NCBI RefSeq assembly: GCF_913773725.1
Contig: NZ_CAJYGK010000015.1
Coordinates: forward strand, 1-34,501
Direction of reading: 5' to 3'
Length of the DNA: 34,501 nucleotides
DNA from: an uncultured Aquabacterium sp.
GTDB lineage: Bacteria; Pseudomonadota; Gammaproteobacteria; Burkholderiales; Burkholderiaceae_C
In this document: positions 16,371 through 22,902 of the stretch, one piece after another
How the letters are laid out: every line of letters starts with the position of its first letter
Position numbering within the stretch: position 1 is the stretch's first letter
Translations under genes and position numbers: made by a program
Notes under the pieces: generated by a model
The model's input: only the letters and a program-made list of their open reading frames with translations
Told to the model about the DNA's origin: nothing
The model's database searches: none

Positions 16371-17359
16371 GCGCCGTACCGACCTTGCAGGCCACAGGCC
16401 AGCTCGTCTACTTCGGCAAGGTGCCATGCCGCGGGGATTTCGTGCGCAGCACCCAGCATGGCGCGCTGATCGAGCAGTTGGACCATTGGCAGAGCCACAC
16501 GATGGAGCGCCTGTCTTCCGATCCCCGATGGAAGTTGCTGTACGACGCTGCCTCGCCGCTTGCGTTCGCGGTGCTGGGCACCGGAAGCCGGGTTGGCCTG
16601 GCAGGCCATTGGATGGCCAGTCAGGACGCTTCAGGGCGGCGTTTCCCTTTTCTGACGGCGTGCGCGCTGTCGCTCAACCTGCCGCGCGACACACTGCCGG
16701 TGGCGCCGGTCGCGCTGGCACGGATCTGGGGCCGACTCGAGCAGGTGGCCCGTGTGGCGCACGCGGCGACCGACCTGGCCCATGCGCAGGGCAGTCTGGA
16801 CGCCCCGATGGACGTCGACCTCCAGGCGCCGCTTGCGCAACAGGCGCAGGCCGATTTCCTGGCGTCGCGGACGGTGGCGGCGCTCGACCAGATGCTCTCG
16901 TCCGGCACGCACCGCTTCTCGGTGCGGCATGCCACGCTGGCGTTGGGCCTGCTGCTGCAGCCCGCCATGGCGCAGGGGGCCGCCCGCTTGAACAAGGTGT
17001 TGTGTTGCCCGTTGCCTCAAGAGCCCGCCGTCCGGGCCTCTGTGGCAGGGTGGTGGCTGTCACTCGTGCTCGGCTTTTTCTCGCGGCACGAGGTGGAACT
17101 CGGCCTGTTTCTCGCGTCCGTAGACGGCCGGCCACACCTGGTGCTGGGTTTCCATGGTGCCTCGCCCGCGGTGCTGCATGCGCTGATCGATCCGGCCCGG
17201 CTGGACGAGCATGGCGTGTTTTTGCGCGACCTCGACTGGGTGGAGGACGAGGTGGACGCCGACTATGGCATGCGCAAGCTGTCGAACTACCTGCGTGACC
17301 CCGGCCTGTCGCTGGCGCAGGCCTTGAGCGTCTACAACGAAGTGTTTCTGGGAGTCTGA
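16367..17359 (+). CDS. tagF: T6SS-associated protein TagF
   Basis: Protein of 330 residues with the TagF domain at about 10-150: LVYFGKVPCRGDFVRS, then LSSDPRWKLLYD, ASPLAFAVLG, GHWMASQDASGRRFPF. In Pseudomonas aeruginosa TagF is a post-translational repressor of the H1-T6SS that acts through Fha; elsewhere its role is less clear. Here a C-terminal extension of about 170 residues (LVLGFFSRHEVELGLF, DEVDADYGMRKL) is present, longer than the bare domain. The GTG start at 16367 overlaps the tssM stop as GTGA (16367-16370), so coupling is expected. The OmpA-family gene begins 3 bases after its stop. Confidence 0.92.
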   Translation: MSAVPTLQATGQLVYFGKVPCRGDFVRSTQHGALIEQLDHWQSHTMERLSSDPRWKLLYDAASPLAFAVLGTGSRVGLAGHWMASQDASGRRFPFLTACALSLNLPRDTLPVAPVALARIWGRLEQVARVAHAATDLAHAQGSLDAPMDVDLQAPLAQQAQADFLASRTVAALDQMLSSGTHRFSVRHATLALGLLLQPAMAQGAARLNKVLCCPLPQEPAVRASVAGWWLSLVLGFFSRHEVELGLFLASVDGRPHLVLGFHGASPAVLHALIDPARLDEHGVFLRDLDWVEDEVDADYGMRKLSNYLRDPGLSLAQALSVYNEVFLGV

Positions 17360-17362
17360 CCG

Positions 17363-18184
17363 ATGGTGAGCCGTTTCACCCCTGCCCGGCGCCACGTGCG
17401 TCAGGCGATTCTGCTCGTGCTGACGGCCTTGGGCGGGGCGTCGGTCGGGGCGCAGGCCGTGCCCGATGCCGGCAGCTCGGCCGGCGTGAGCACGGCGCCC
17501 GTGGTGGTGTCCGGGACGGTCCCGGACGAAGCCACGCGTGTCGCCATCCTGACCCGGATGCGCGAGCTCTATGGCGCGAGCCGGGTGGTCGACCAGCTCA
17601 GCCTGGGGACGGTGGTCGCCCCCGCGCAATGGCGAGACTACGTGCAGAAGCTGCTCTCGCCACACCTGCGACAGGTGTCCCATGGACAGCTGGCGGTCCA
17701 GGGGCAGGTCGTCGAGATCCGGGGTGAGGTGCCCAACGAGGCCGTGCGGCAGCAGCTGGCCAGCGACATGGCGCAGGCATTGAACCCGACTTACACCGTG
17801 CGCAACGGCCTGCGTGTGGCCGTGCAGGATCAGAGCGTGGTGGACCAGGCTCTGGCCAACCGCATCGTGGAGTTCGAGCCAGGCAGCGCGGTCCTGAGGC
17901 CGGCCAGCCTGCCTCTGCTGGACGAGATGGCCGCCGCAATGGCGCGCTTGAAGGACCGGCGTTTCGAGGTCATCGGCCACACCGACGCCGACGGCGCGCG
18001 GGCGGCCAACGTCAGCCTGTCGCTGGCCCGGGCGCAGGCAGTCAAGACCTATCTGATCGGCAAGGGCCTGCCGCCCGACCGGATCGCGATTTCCGGTATG
18101 GGGCCGGATCAGCCCGTGGCCAGCAATGCGACGGAGGCCGGCCGGGCCCGCAACCGTCGCATCGAGTTCCGCGTCGGCTCCTGA
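17363..18184 (+). CDS. OmpA/MotB-family peptidoglycan-binding protein of the T6SS locus (TagN-like)
   Basis: Exported protein of 273 residues. A basic N-terminus and hydrophobic stretch (about 14-32) end at a likely signal-peptidase I site near GAQA. The middle (about 48-150) has two BON-like alternating segments (VSGTVPDEATRV, IRGEVPNEAVRQQLA). The C-terminal OmpA-like domain (about 165-273) has IVEFEPGSAVLRP, VIGHTDADGARAANVSLS, and GRARNRRIEF, with the Asp and Arg residues used for binding diaminopimelate. It likely anchors the T6SS membrane complex to the wall, as proposed for peptidoglycan-binding T6SS accessory proteins. It ends the plus-strand T6SS block and converges with tssA across 33 bases. 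Confidence 0.92.
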   Translation: MVSRFTPARRHVRQAILLVLTALGGASVGAQAVPDAGSSAGVSTAPVVVSGTVPDEATRVAILTRMRELYGASRVVDQLSLGTVVAPAQWRDYVQKLLSPHLRQVSHGQLAVQGQVVEIRGEVPNEAVRQQLASDMAQALNPTYTVRNGLRVAVQDQSVVDQALANRIVEFEPGSAVLRPASLPLLDEMAAAMARLKDRRFEVIGHTDADGARAANVSLSLARAQAVKTYLIGKGLPPDRIAISGMGPDQPVASNATEAGRARNRRIEFRVGS

Positions 18185-18217
18185 TCCGGGGAGACAGGAG
18201 CGGGCAGGGGGGGGGCG

Positions 18218-19306
18218 TCAGTGGCTGTTGGAGTCCGTGGCGTCTGCCTGGAGTCCGAGCAGCTCTTCCAGGTGGCTCATGGCACCCTGGTCCTTCACCA
18301 CGTGACGCAGCCACTCGTGCAGCGGCATTTCGGCCCACTTCACGGCCTTGTCGGCCAGATAGGCCACGGGGCTGTGGGGCTCGGTGCGGCGGAAGAACGT
18401 GGCCACCTCGCGCAGCTGCTGCAGTGCCTGGGTGCGGCTGGCCACCGGGCCGTGCAGCGCAGTCGGTGCGCCAGGTGCATCCCGTTCGGGGCCCGTGGCG
18501 TGAGGCGGTGATTCTGCCGTCGCGGAGGGCGGTTCGCTGGCGGGCGCGTCCAGCGCCCCGACCTCGCGGGCAAGGCGCTCCAGGTCGTGCCGCGCATCCT
18601 GCAGAGCGTCTCGTGCGCTGACGAAGCTCGGGCCCTCGGCTCCCAGTTCGGCGTCGATCACGGCCTGCAGTGCCTGGAGGGCTTCGTGGCATTGCTGGAG
18701 GGCGAGGACCTCGTCACGCAGCTGCTCGCGAGGGGTCTCGCGCAGCGCCCGCATGAAGCCCTCCACAGTCAAGGCATCGGCCGCCGGGGCCTGGCCCGCA
18801 TCGGCGCCTGCCGGCTGGCCCGACTGCTGCCGTGCCACCGCCAGATCACGGAGGCTGTAAGCCGCTCCTTGGCGCCCGCGCGTGATCGGCCGGGTACGGG
18901 CGAAGTGCTGGACCTTTTGAAGCAACCAGCCGAGGTTGCCCACGCGCTCGTCCATGTCGTCGCCGTCCGGCTGCGGGTACAGCGCGGGCCAGTGCGTGCG
19001 GCAGAGTGCCGCGCACAAGGTCAGGCCGTCACGCAGACCTGCATATCCTCGCTGCATGGCCTCGGCTTCCGTCAGCCACATCACGAGACGCAGGTCCTTG
19101 CTGCGCTCGTTCAGTAACTGCTGGCACAGGCGGCTGACGCCGGGCCAGTCCGCCGCCTTCAATGCGGTGATCCATTCCCCTTGATTCAGCGTGGGGTCGT
19201 CTTCGCGCCGCATGTCGGCGATCTGATCGAATGCCGGCGAGAACGACAAGTCCTCGCCACACGGCGATGGGCCCTCCAGCGGGGCCGTCAAGGCGTCAAA
19301 ATCCAT
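18218..19306 (-). CDS. tssA: T6SS protein TssA (ImpA N-terminal domain)
   Basis: T6SS assembly chaperone/cap protein of 362 residues. The ImpA_N domain covers about residues 6-125: LEGPSPCGEDLSFSPAFDQI, WITALKAADWPGV, LRLVMWLTEAEAMQRGYAGL, LTLCAALCRTHWPALYPQ. After a variable Ala/Pro-rich middle, the C-terminal part has EPHSPVAYLADKAVKWAEM and MSHLEELLGL, the form seen in TssA proteins with a short C-terminal oligomerisation region. The ATG at 19306 is chosen over an upstream frame extension because of AGGGA 5 bases before it. It faces the plus-strand T6SS genes tail to tail, so it needs its own promoter in the 19307-19466 region. Confidence 0.93.
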   Translation of the reverse strand: MDFDALTAPLEGPSPCGEDLSFSPAFDQIADMRREDDPTLNQGEWITALKAADWPGVSRLCQQLLNERSKDLRLVMWLTEAEAMQRGYAGLRDGLTLCAALCRTHWPALYPQPDGDDMDERVGNLGWLLQKVQHFARTRPITRGRQGAAYSLRDLAVARQQSGQPAGADAGQAPAADALTVEGFMRALRETPREQLRDEVLALQQCHEALQALQAVIDAELGAEGPSFVSARDALQDARHDLERLAREVGALDAPASEPPSATAESPPHATGPERDAPGAPTALHGPVASRTQALQQLREVATFFRRTEPHSPVAYLADKAVKWAEMPLHEWLRHVVKDQGAMSHLEELLGLQADATDSNSH

Positions 19307-19466
19307 GGTGTCCCTGTTGAATGTGCACGGCGCGCTCGGAGGCCGTGAGGGTGTCGGTCGCGCGGCGATCCGCACCATCGCGCATCATCCCATGAAGGTC
19401 GCGGCGGTCGGCTCACCCTGTCGAGGGTGAGCGCTCCCGACGCTGTCGCGAAAAGGTGATGAAATC

Positions 19467-19487
19467 AAATGAGATTGATTCGCAATT
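19467..19487 (+). promoter_or_regulatory. Fur-box-like operator upstream of tonB
   Basis: The sequence AAATGAGATTGATTCGCAATT matches the betaproteobacterial Fur/iron-box style (AATGAGAATGATTCGCATT-like, an imperfect inverted repeat) with few differences. It lies 26 bases before the tonB ATG and overlaps the inferred -35 region, the usual position for repression by Fur with iron. Binding is inferred from sequence only. Confidence 0.7.
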
Positions 19488-19506
19488 ACACCCGGCGTGC
19501 TACGAT
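19479..19506 (+). promoter_or_regulatory. Likely tonB promoter (-35 TTCGCA, -10 TACGAT)
   Basis: TTCGCA (19479-19484) and TACGAT (19501-19506) are separated by 16 bases, an acceptable sigma-70 layout overlapped by the Fur-like box. Initiation 7 bases after the -10 would fall on or next to the tonB ATG at 19513, giving a leaderless or nearly leaderless transcript; no ribosome-binding site is seen there. The remaining bases 19307-19466 hold the tssA 5' region and no other feature I can support. Confidence 0.45.
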
Positions 19507-19512
19507 GGCGGC

Positions 19513-20277
19513 ATGAATTCGACCGTTGTTCCTCAGTGGGGCCCTCTGCCCGCCGCGCCCAGCGAGCTGAGCGCGTTGCAGCGCCATGCGCTGACGGTCG
19601 GTGTGGTGCTGACCCATGGGGCGCTGGCGGCGGCCATCGTGATGTTCGCCCGCGAAACCCCTTCCTTGCCGGAGCCCCAGGCCATCACCGTCGAGCTGGT
19701 CACCCAAGCACCGGAGACGGTGCTCACGCCTCCGGCACCCGCCAAGGTCGAAGCCCCGCCGCCTCCCGTGCCCCAGCCGCCGAAGCCAGTGGTCCAACCC
19801 AGCCGCCCGACGCCCACGCCGCCTGTGCTGAGCAGCCGCCAGCAGGCGACGGCCAACGACATCGTGGTCCCGCCGGTGACCGAGGTGAGGCCTCAGCCCG
19901 TGGCGCCGACACCCGCCGCTGCGCCGGCACCGGCCGCCGTGGCGGCACCCACCGCACCAGCGGCGGAACCGCCTCGGGCCCCAGCCGGCCCGAAGGTGCT
20001 GCCGTCGTCTGCTGTGCGCTACCTGGTCGAGCCGCCGCTCAGCTACCCGCGGGCGTCGCGTGAACTGGGGGAGCAGGGCGTCGTGCGCCTGAAGGTGCTG
20101 GTCGACGAGACCGGCCGCCCTCGTGACATCGAGATCGCCCGGTCCTCGGGGTACCCGCGTCTGGATCAGGCCGCGGTGTCAGCCATGCGCTCGGCCCGTT
20201 TTCAGCCGCATCTGGAGGAGGGCGTGGCCCGGACCGTCTGGGTGCTGGCGCCTCTGACATTCAATCTGGAAGACTGA
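19513..20277 (+). CDS. tonB: Energy transducer TonB
   Basis: Couples the proton motive force through ExbB/ExbD to TonB-dependent outer-membrane receptors. It has 254 residues: an N-terminal membrane anchor (about 27-47, LTVGVVLTHGALAAAIVMF), a long Pro/Ala-rich periplasm-spanning linker with PPPPVPQPPKP-type runs (about 70-165), and a C-terminal TonB domain (about 168-254) with YPRASRELGEQGVVRLKVLV, SSGYPRLDQAAVSAMR and ARFQPHLEEG. The ATG at 19513 is preferred to an in-frame ATG at 19456, which would place the Fur box and promoter inside the gene. exbB starts 1 base after the stop. Iron regulation is inferred from the Fur-like site. Confidence 0.96.
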   Translation: MNSTVVPQWGPLPAAPSELSALQRHALTVGVVLTHGALAAAIVMFARETPSLPEPQAITVELVTQAPETVLTPPAPAKVEAPPPPVPQPPKPVVQPSRPTPTPPVLSSRQQATANDIVVPPVTEVRPQPVAPTPAAAPAPAAVAAPTAPAAEPPRAPAGPKVLPSSAVRYLVEPPLSYPRASRELGEQGVVRLKVLVDETGRPRDIEIARSSGYPRLDQAAVSAMRSARFQPHLEEGVARTVWVLAPLTFNLED

Positions 20278-20278
20278 C

Positions 20279-21103
20279 ATGACCGATACCACCACCGCGG
20301 CGACTTCGGCCGCTTCTGCCGTGACGGCCTCGACCGCCACCACGGCGCCCGCTGCAGCACCGGCCGAGCTGGGGTTCAGCCATTTCATTGCCCAGACCGA
20401 TGCCGTGGGTCAGGGCCTGTTCGTCATCCTGGTGCTGATGTCGCTGGCGTCATGGGCGCTGATCGTCACCAAGGGTGTGGGTCTGTATCTGCGCCAGAAA
20501 CGCAGCCAGGCCTTCCTGAACTTCTTCTGGAACGCGACCTCGCTCGAAGCCGTGCAGCACGAGATCAGCACCCACGGCGTGAGCGAGCCCTTCTCGCACC
20601 TGACCTCGCACGCCATGCACGCGCAGGCCCACCACGCTCGCTATGGCGCGGCGAAGCTGGAAGAAGCCGGCTCGGCCCAGGAGTTCCTGACCCGCACCAT
20701 CAAGAAGGTGCTGGATGAGGAAACCATGCGCATGGAAAGCGGCCTCACCGTGCTGGCCACGATCGGGGCCACCGCGCCGTTTGTCGGCCTGTTCGGCACG
20801 GTGTGGGGCGTGTACCACGCGCTGCTGGCCATCGGCCAGACCGGTGCGGGCACGCTCGACAAGGTGGCCGGTCCGGTCGGCGAAGCGCTGATCATGACGG
20901 GCGTGGGCCTGGCCGTGGCCATCCCCGCCGTGATGGCCTACAACTGGCTGACCCGCAGCAACCGCGTGTGGGGCGCCCGCCTGGATGCCTTCGCCTTCGA
21001 GCTGTTTGCCTTCCTGTCGACCGGCCAGACGCTGAAGAACTCGACCAATGCCGAGCCGGGCCGTGCCCCTGCCGCCGTCGTGCCGATGAAGTCGCAAGCC
21101 TGA
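20279..21103 (+). CDS. exbB: Biopolymer transport protein ExbB (MotA/TolQ/ExbB family)
   Basis: Proton-channel scaffold of the TonB energising complex, 274 residues. After an Ala/Thr-rich N-terminus of about 30 residues comes the first helix (GLFVILVLMSLASWALIVTK). The conserved pair of helices includes LATIGATAPFVGLFGTVWGV and ALIMTGVGLAVAIPAVMAY, the signature of this family. The N-terminal extension before the first helix is common in betaproteobacterial ExbB. The ATG lies directly after the tonB TGA, and exbD begins 12 bases downstream, so the three form one operon. Confidence 0.96.
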   Translation: MTDTTTAATSAASAVTASTATTAPAAAPAELGFSHFIAQTDAVGQGLFVILVLMSLASWALIVTKGVGLYLRQKRSQAFLNFFWNATSLEAVQHEISTHGVSEPFSHLTSHAMHAQAHHARYGAAKLEEAGSAQEFLTRTIKKVLDEETMRMESGLTVLATIGATAPFVGLFGTVWGVYHALLAIGQTGAGTLDKVAGPVGEALIMTGVGLAVAIPAVMAYNWLTRSNRVWGARLDAFAFELFAFLSTGQTLKNSTNAEPGRAPAAVVPMKSQA

Positions 21104-21115
21104 AGGGACTGAACC

Positions 21116-21571
21116 ATGGCTTTCGCCAGTTTTGACGGCAAGAAGGGCAGTGCGCCGCTGGCCGAGATCAACATGGTGCCGCTGATCGATGTGATGCTGG
21201 TGCTGCTGGTGATCTTCATCGTCACCGCCCCCTTGCTGAGCCATTCGGTCAAGCTGGAGCTGCCGAAGGCCAGCGCCACGGTGATGTCGGCCAAGGCCGA
21301 GAAGATCGACCTGTCGATCGATGCCGATGGGGTACGGTACTGGAACGGCGCCGCGCTGACCCGCGAAGAGGCGGCCGCGCGCTTCACGGTCGAGGCTGAG
21401 AAGCAGCCGCAGCCCGAGATTCATCTGCGTGCCGACCAGGCGGTGCCCTATCGCGCGGTGGCCGAGACCTTGGCCGATGCCTCGCGGGCGGGCTTGAGCA
21501 AGATCGGTTTCGTGACCGATCCGGCGCCTGGCGCTGCGCCCACACCGGCCGCGACCCCGGCCAAGCCCTGA
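21116..21571 (+). CDS. exbD: Biopolymer transport protein ExbD
   Basis: Partner of ExbB, 151 residues. The single membrane helix contains the proton-carrying aspartate in NMVPLIDVMLVLLVIFIV (Asp25), followed by a periplasmic domain with LELPKAS, IDLSIDADGVRYWNG, IHLRADQAVPYRAVAETL and GLSKIGFVTD, all typical. A short Ala/Pro tail ends the protein. AAGGGA precedes the ATG. A strong hairpin terminator 28 bases after the stop closes the tonB-exbB-exbD operon. Confidence 0.96.
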   Translation: MAFASFDGKKGSAPLAEINMVPLIDVMLVLLVIFIVTAPLLSHSVKLELPKASATVMSAKAEKIDLSIDADGVRYWNGAALTREEAAARFTVEAEKQPQPEIHLRADQAVPYRAVAETLADASRAGLSKIGFVTDPAPGAAPTPAATPAKP

Positions 21572-21599
21572 CGCGGGGACGACTGATCTGACCGAGAAT

Positions 21600-21630
21600 G
21601 CGGGCTCATATGAGCCCGCTTCCTTTTTCT
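21600..21630 (+). terminator. Rho-independent terminator of the tonB-exbB-exbD operon
   Basis: A perfect 20-base palindrome (21600-21619, GCGGGCTC then ATAT then GAGCCCGC) is followed at once by TTCCTTTTTCT (21620-21630). That is an 8-pair GC-rich stem, 4-base loop and T-rich tail. Unusually, both candidate start codons of the next gene (21598 and 21610) lie at the edge of or inside the hairpin. Confidence 0.78.
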
Positions 21631-22818
21631 GCCCCGCCTTCACCTCAGGCCCTGGCCGGCCTGCGTGTCATCGAACTCGGTCAGCTGATCGCCGGGCCGT
21701 TTGCCGGCAAGACGCTGGCAGATTTCGGTGCCGAGGTGATCAAGGTCGAACCCCCGCCCGCCGAGGGCACCGCAGGCGGTGACCCGCTGCGTCAGTGGCG
21801 CATGTTGCACAACGGCACCAGCGTGTGGTGGCAGGTGCAGAGCCGCAACAAGCAGAGTGTGGTGCTGGACTTGCGCACTCCGGAGGGCCGTGACACGGTG
21901 GCGCGGCTGATCGATGAGGCCGACGTCGTCATCGAGAACTTCAAGCCCGGCACGATGGAGAAATGGGGGCTGGGCTACGACGCACTGAGCGCGCGCAACC
22001 CGGGTCTCATCATGCTGCGCATCAGCGGTTACGGGCAGACCGGGCCCTACAAGGATCGCCCCGGTTTCGCCGTCGTGGGCGAGGCCATGGGTGGCATGCG
22101 CTACCTGAACGCCGAGCCCGGCCGCATCCCCGTGCGCGCCGGTGTGAGCCTGGGCGACACGCTCGCGGCACTGCACGGTGTGATCGGCATCCTGCTGGCG
22201 CTGCAGGCGCGACACGCCAGCGTCACGCCCGAGGCGCCCAAGGGCCGTGGGCAGGTGATCGACGTGGCGCTGTACGAGGCGGTGTTCAACTGCATGGAAA
22301 GCCTGTTGCCCGAGTACAGCGCCTTCGGCGCCGTGCGGCAGCCGGCTGGCTCGGCGCTGCCGGGGATCGCGCCCAGCAATGCTTATGCTTGTGCCGACGG
22401 GATGGTGGTGATCGGTGGCAATGGCGATTCGATCTTCAAGCGATTGATGATCGCGATCGGCCGCGATGACCTCGCCACCGACCCGGAACTGGCCAGCAAC
22501 CCGGGACGGGTGAAGCGCGTGGCTGAAATCGATGCGGCCATTGGCGCCTGGACAGGCGCGCGGGCCGTGTCCCAGGTACTGGACGTGCTGAACGCGGCCA
22601 GCGTGCCGGTGGGACGGATCTACACCGCGCAGGACATCGCCGAAGACCCGCATTACCGGGCGCGCGAGATGATCGTGCCGGTGACCACGCACGACGGCCT
22701 GACGGTGGAGGTGCCCGGCATCGTGCCCAAGCTGTCTCGCACGCCCGGGGCCATCCAGCGGCGTGGCCCGCTGCTGGGCGAGGACACGGAGGCGGTGCTG
22801 TCCCGGCTCAAGAAGTGA
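21610..22818 (+). CDS. CaiB/BaiF family (class III) CoA-transferase
   Basis: Moves CoA between organic acids; substrates are not predictable from sequence alone. It has 402 residues from the ATG at 21610. Family features: LAGLRVIELGQLIAGPFAG and LADFGAEVIKVE near the N-terminus, RNKQSVVLDLRTPEGR, VVIENFKPGTMEKWGLGY, ISGYGQTGPYKDRPGF, the catalytic aspartate Asp183 in GVSLGDTLAALHG, IDVALYEAVF, and a C-terminal IVPKLSRTPG. An ATG four codons earlier (21598) is possible. The start lies inside the tonB-operon terminator, so initiation must come from a promoter nearby or from readthrough. No acyl-CoA pathway gene adjoins it. Confidence 0.92.
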   Translation: MSPLPFSAPPSPQALAGLRVIELGQLIAGPFAGKTLADFGAEVIKVEPPPAEGTAGGDPLRQWRMLHNGTSVWWQVQSRNKQSVVLDLRTPEGRDTVARLIDEADVVIENFKPGTMEKWGLGYDALSARNPGLIMLRISGYGQTGPYKDRPGFAVVGEAMGGMRYLNAEPGRIPVRAGVSLGDTLAALHGVIGILLALQARHASVTPEAPKGRGQVIDVALYEAVFNCMESLLPEYSAFGAVRQPAGSALPGIAPSNAYACADGMVVIGGNGDSIFKRLMIAIGRDDLATDPELASNPGRVKRVAEIDAAIGAWTGARAVSQVLDVLNAASVPVGRIYTAQDIAEDPHYRAREMIVPVTTHDGLTVEVPGIVPKLSRTPGAIQRRGPLLGEDTEAVLSRLKK

Positions 22819-22887
22819 GCCTTCACGGTAGCGCCGCTTTTTGATGTCCAATCGGCGCAGTACCGGGCTCACGACGAGGTCCGGACC

Positions 22888-22895
22888 AAGGAGGT
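22888..22895 (+). promoter_or_regulatory. Strong ribosome-binding site fixing a GTG start
   Basis: AAGGAGGT, close to the full anti-16S complement, lies 7 bases before GTG at 22903. This decides the start of the MFS-PlsC gene, for which no suitable ATG is present nearby. The 84-base gap before it has a weak GCGCC/GGCGC inverted repeat and nothing else clear. Confidence 0.85.
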
Positions 22896-22902
22896 TTTCC
22901 CT

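Noticed and set aside
18185..18217. Bidirectional terminator between the OmpA-type gene and tssA
   Set aside because: G-rich spacer without a usable inverted repeat or T-run.
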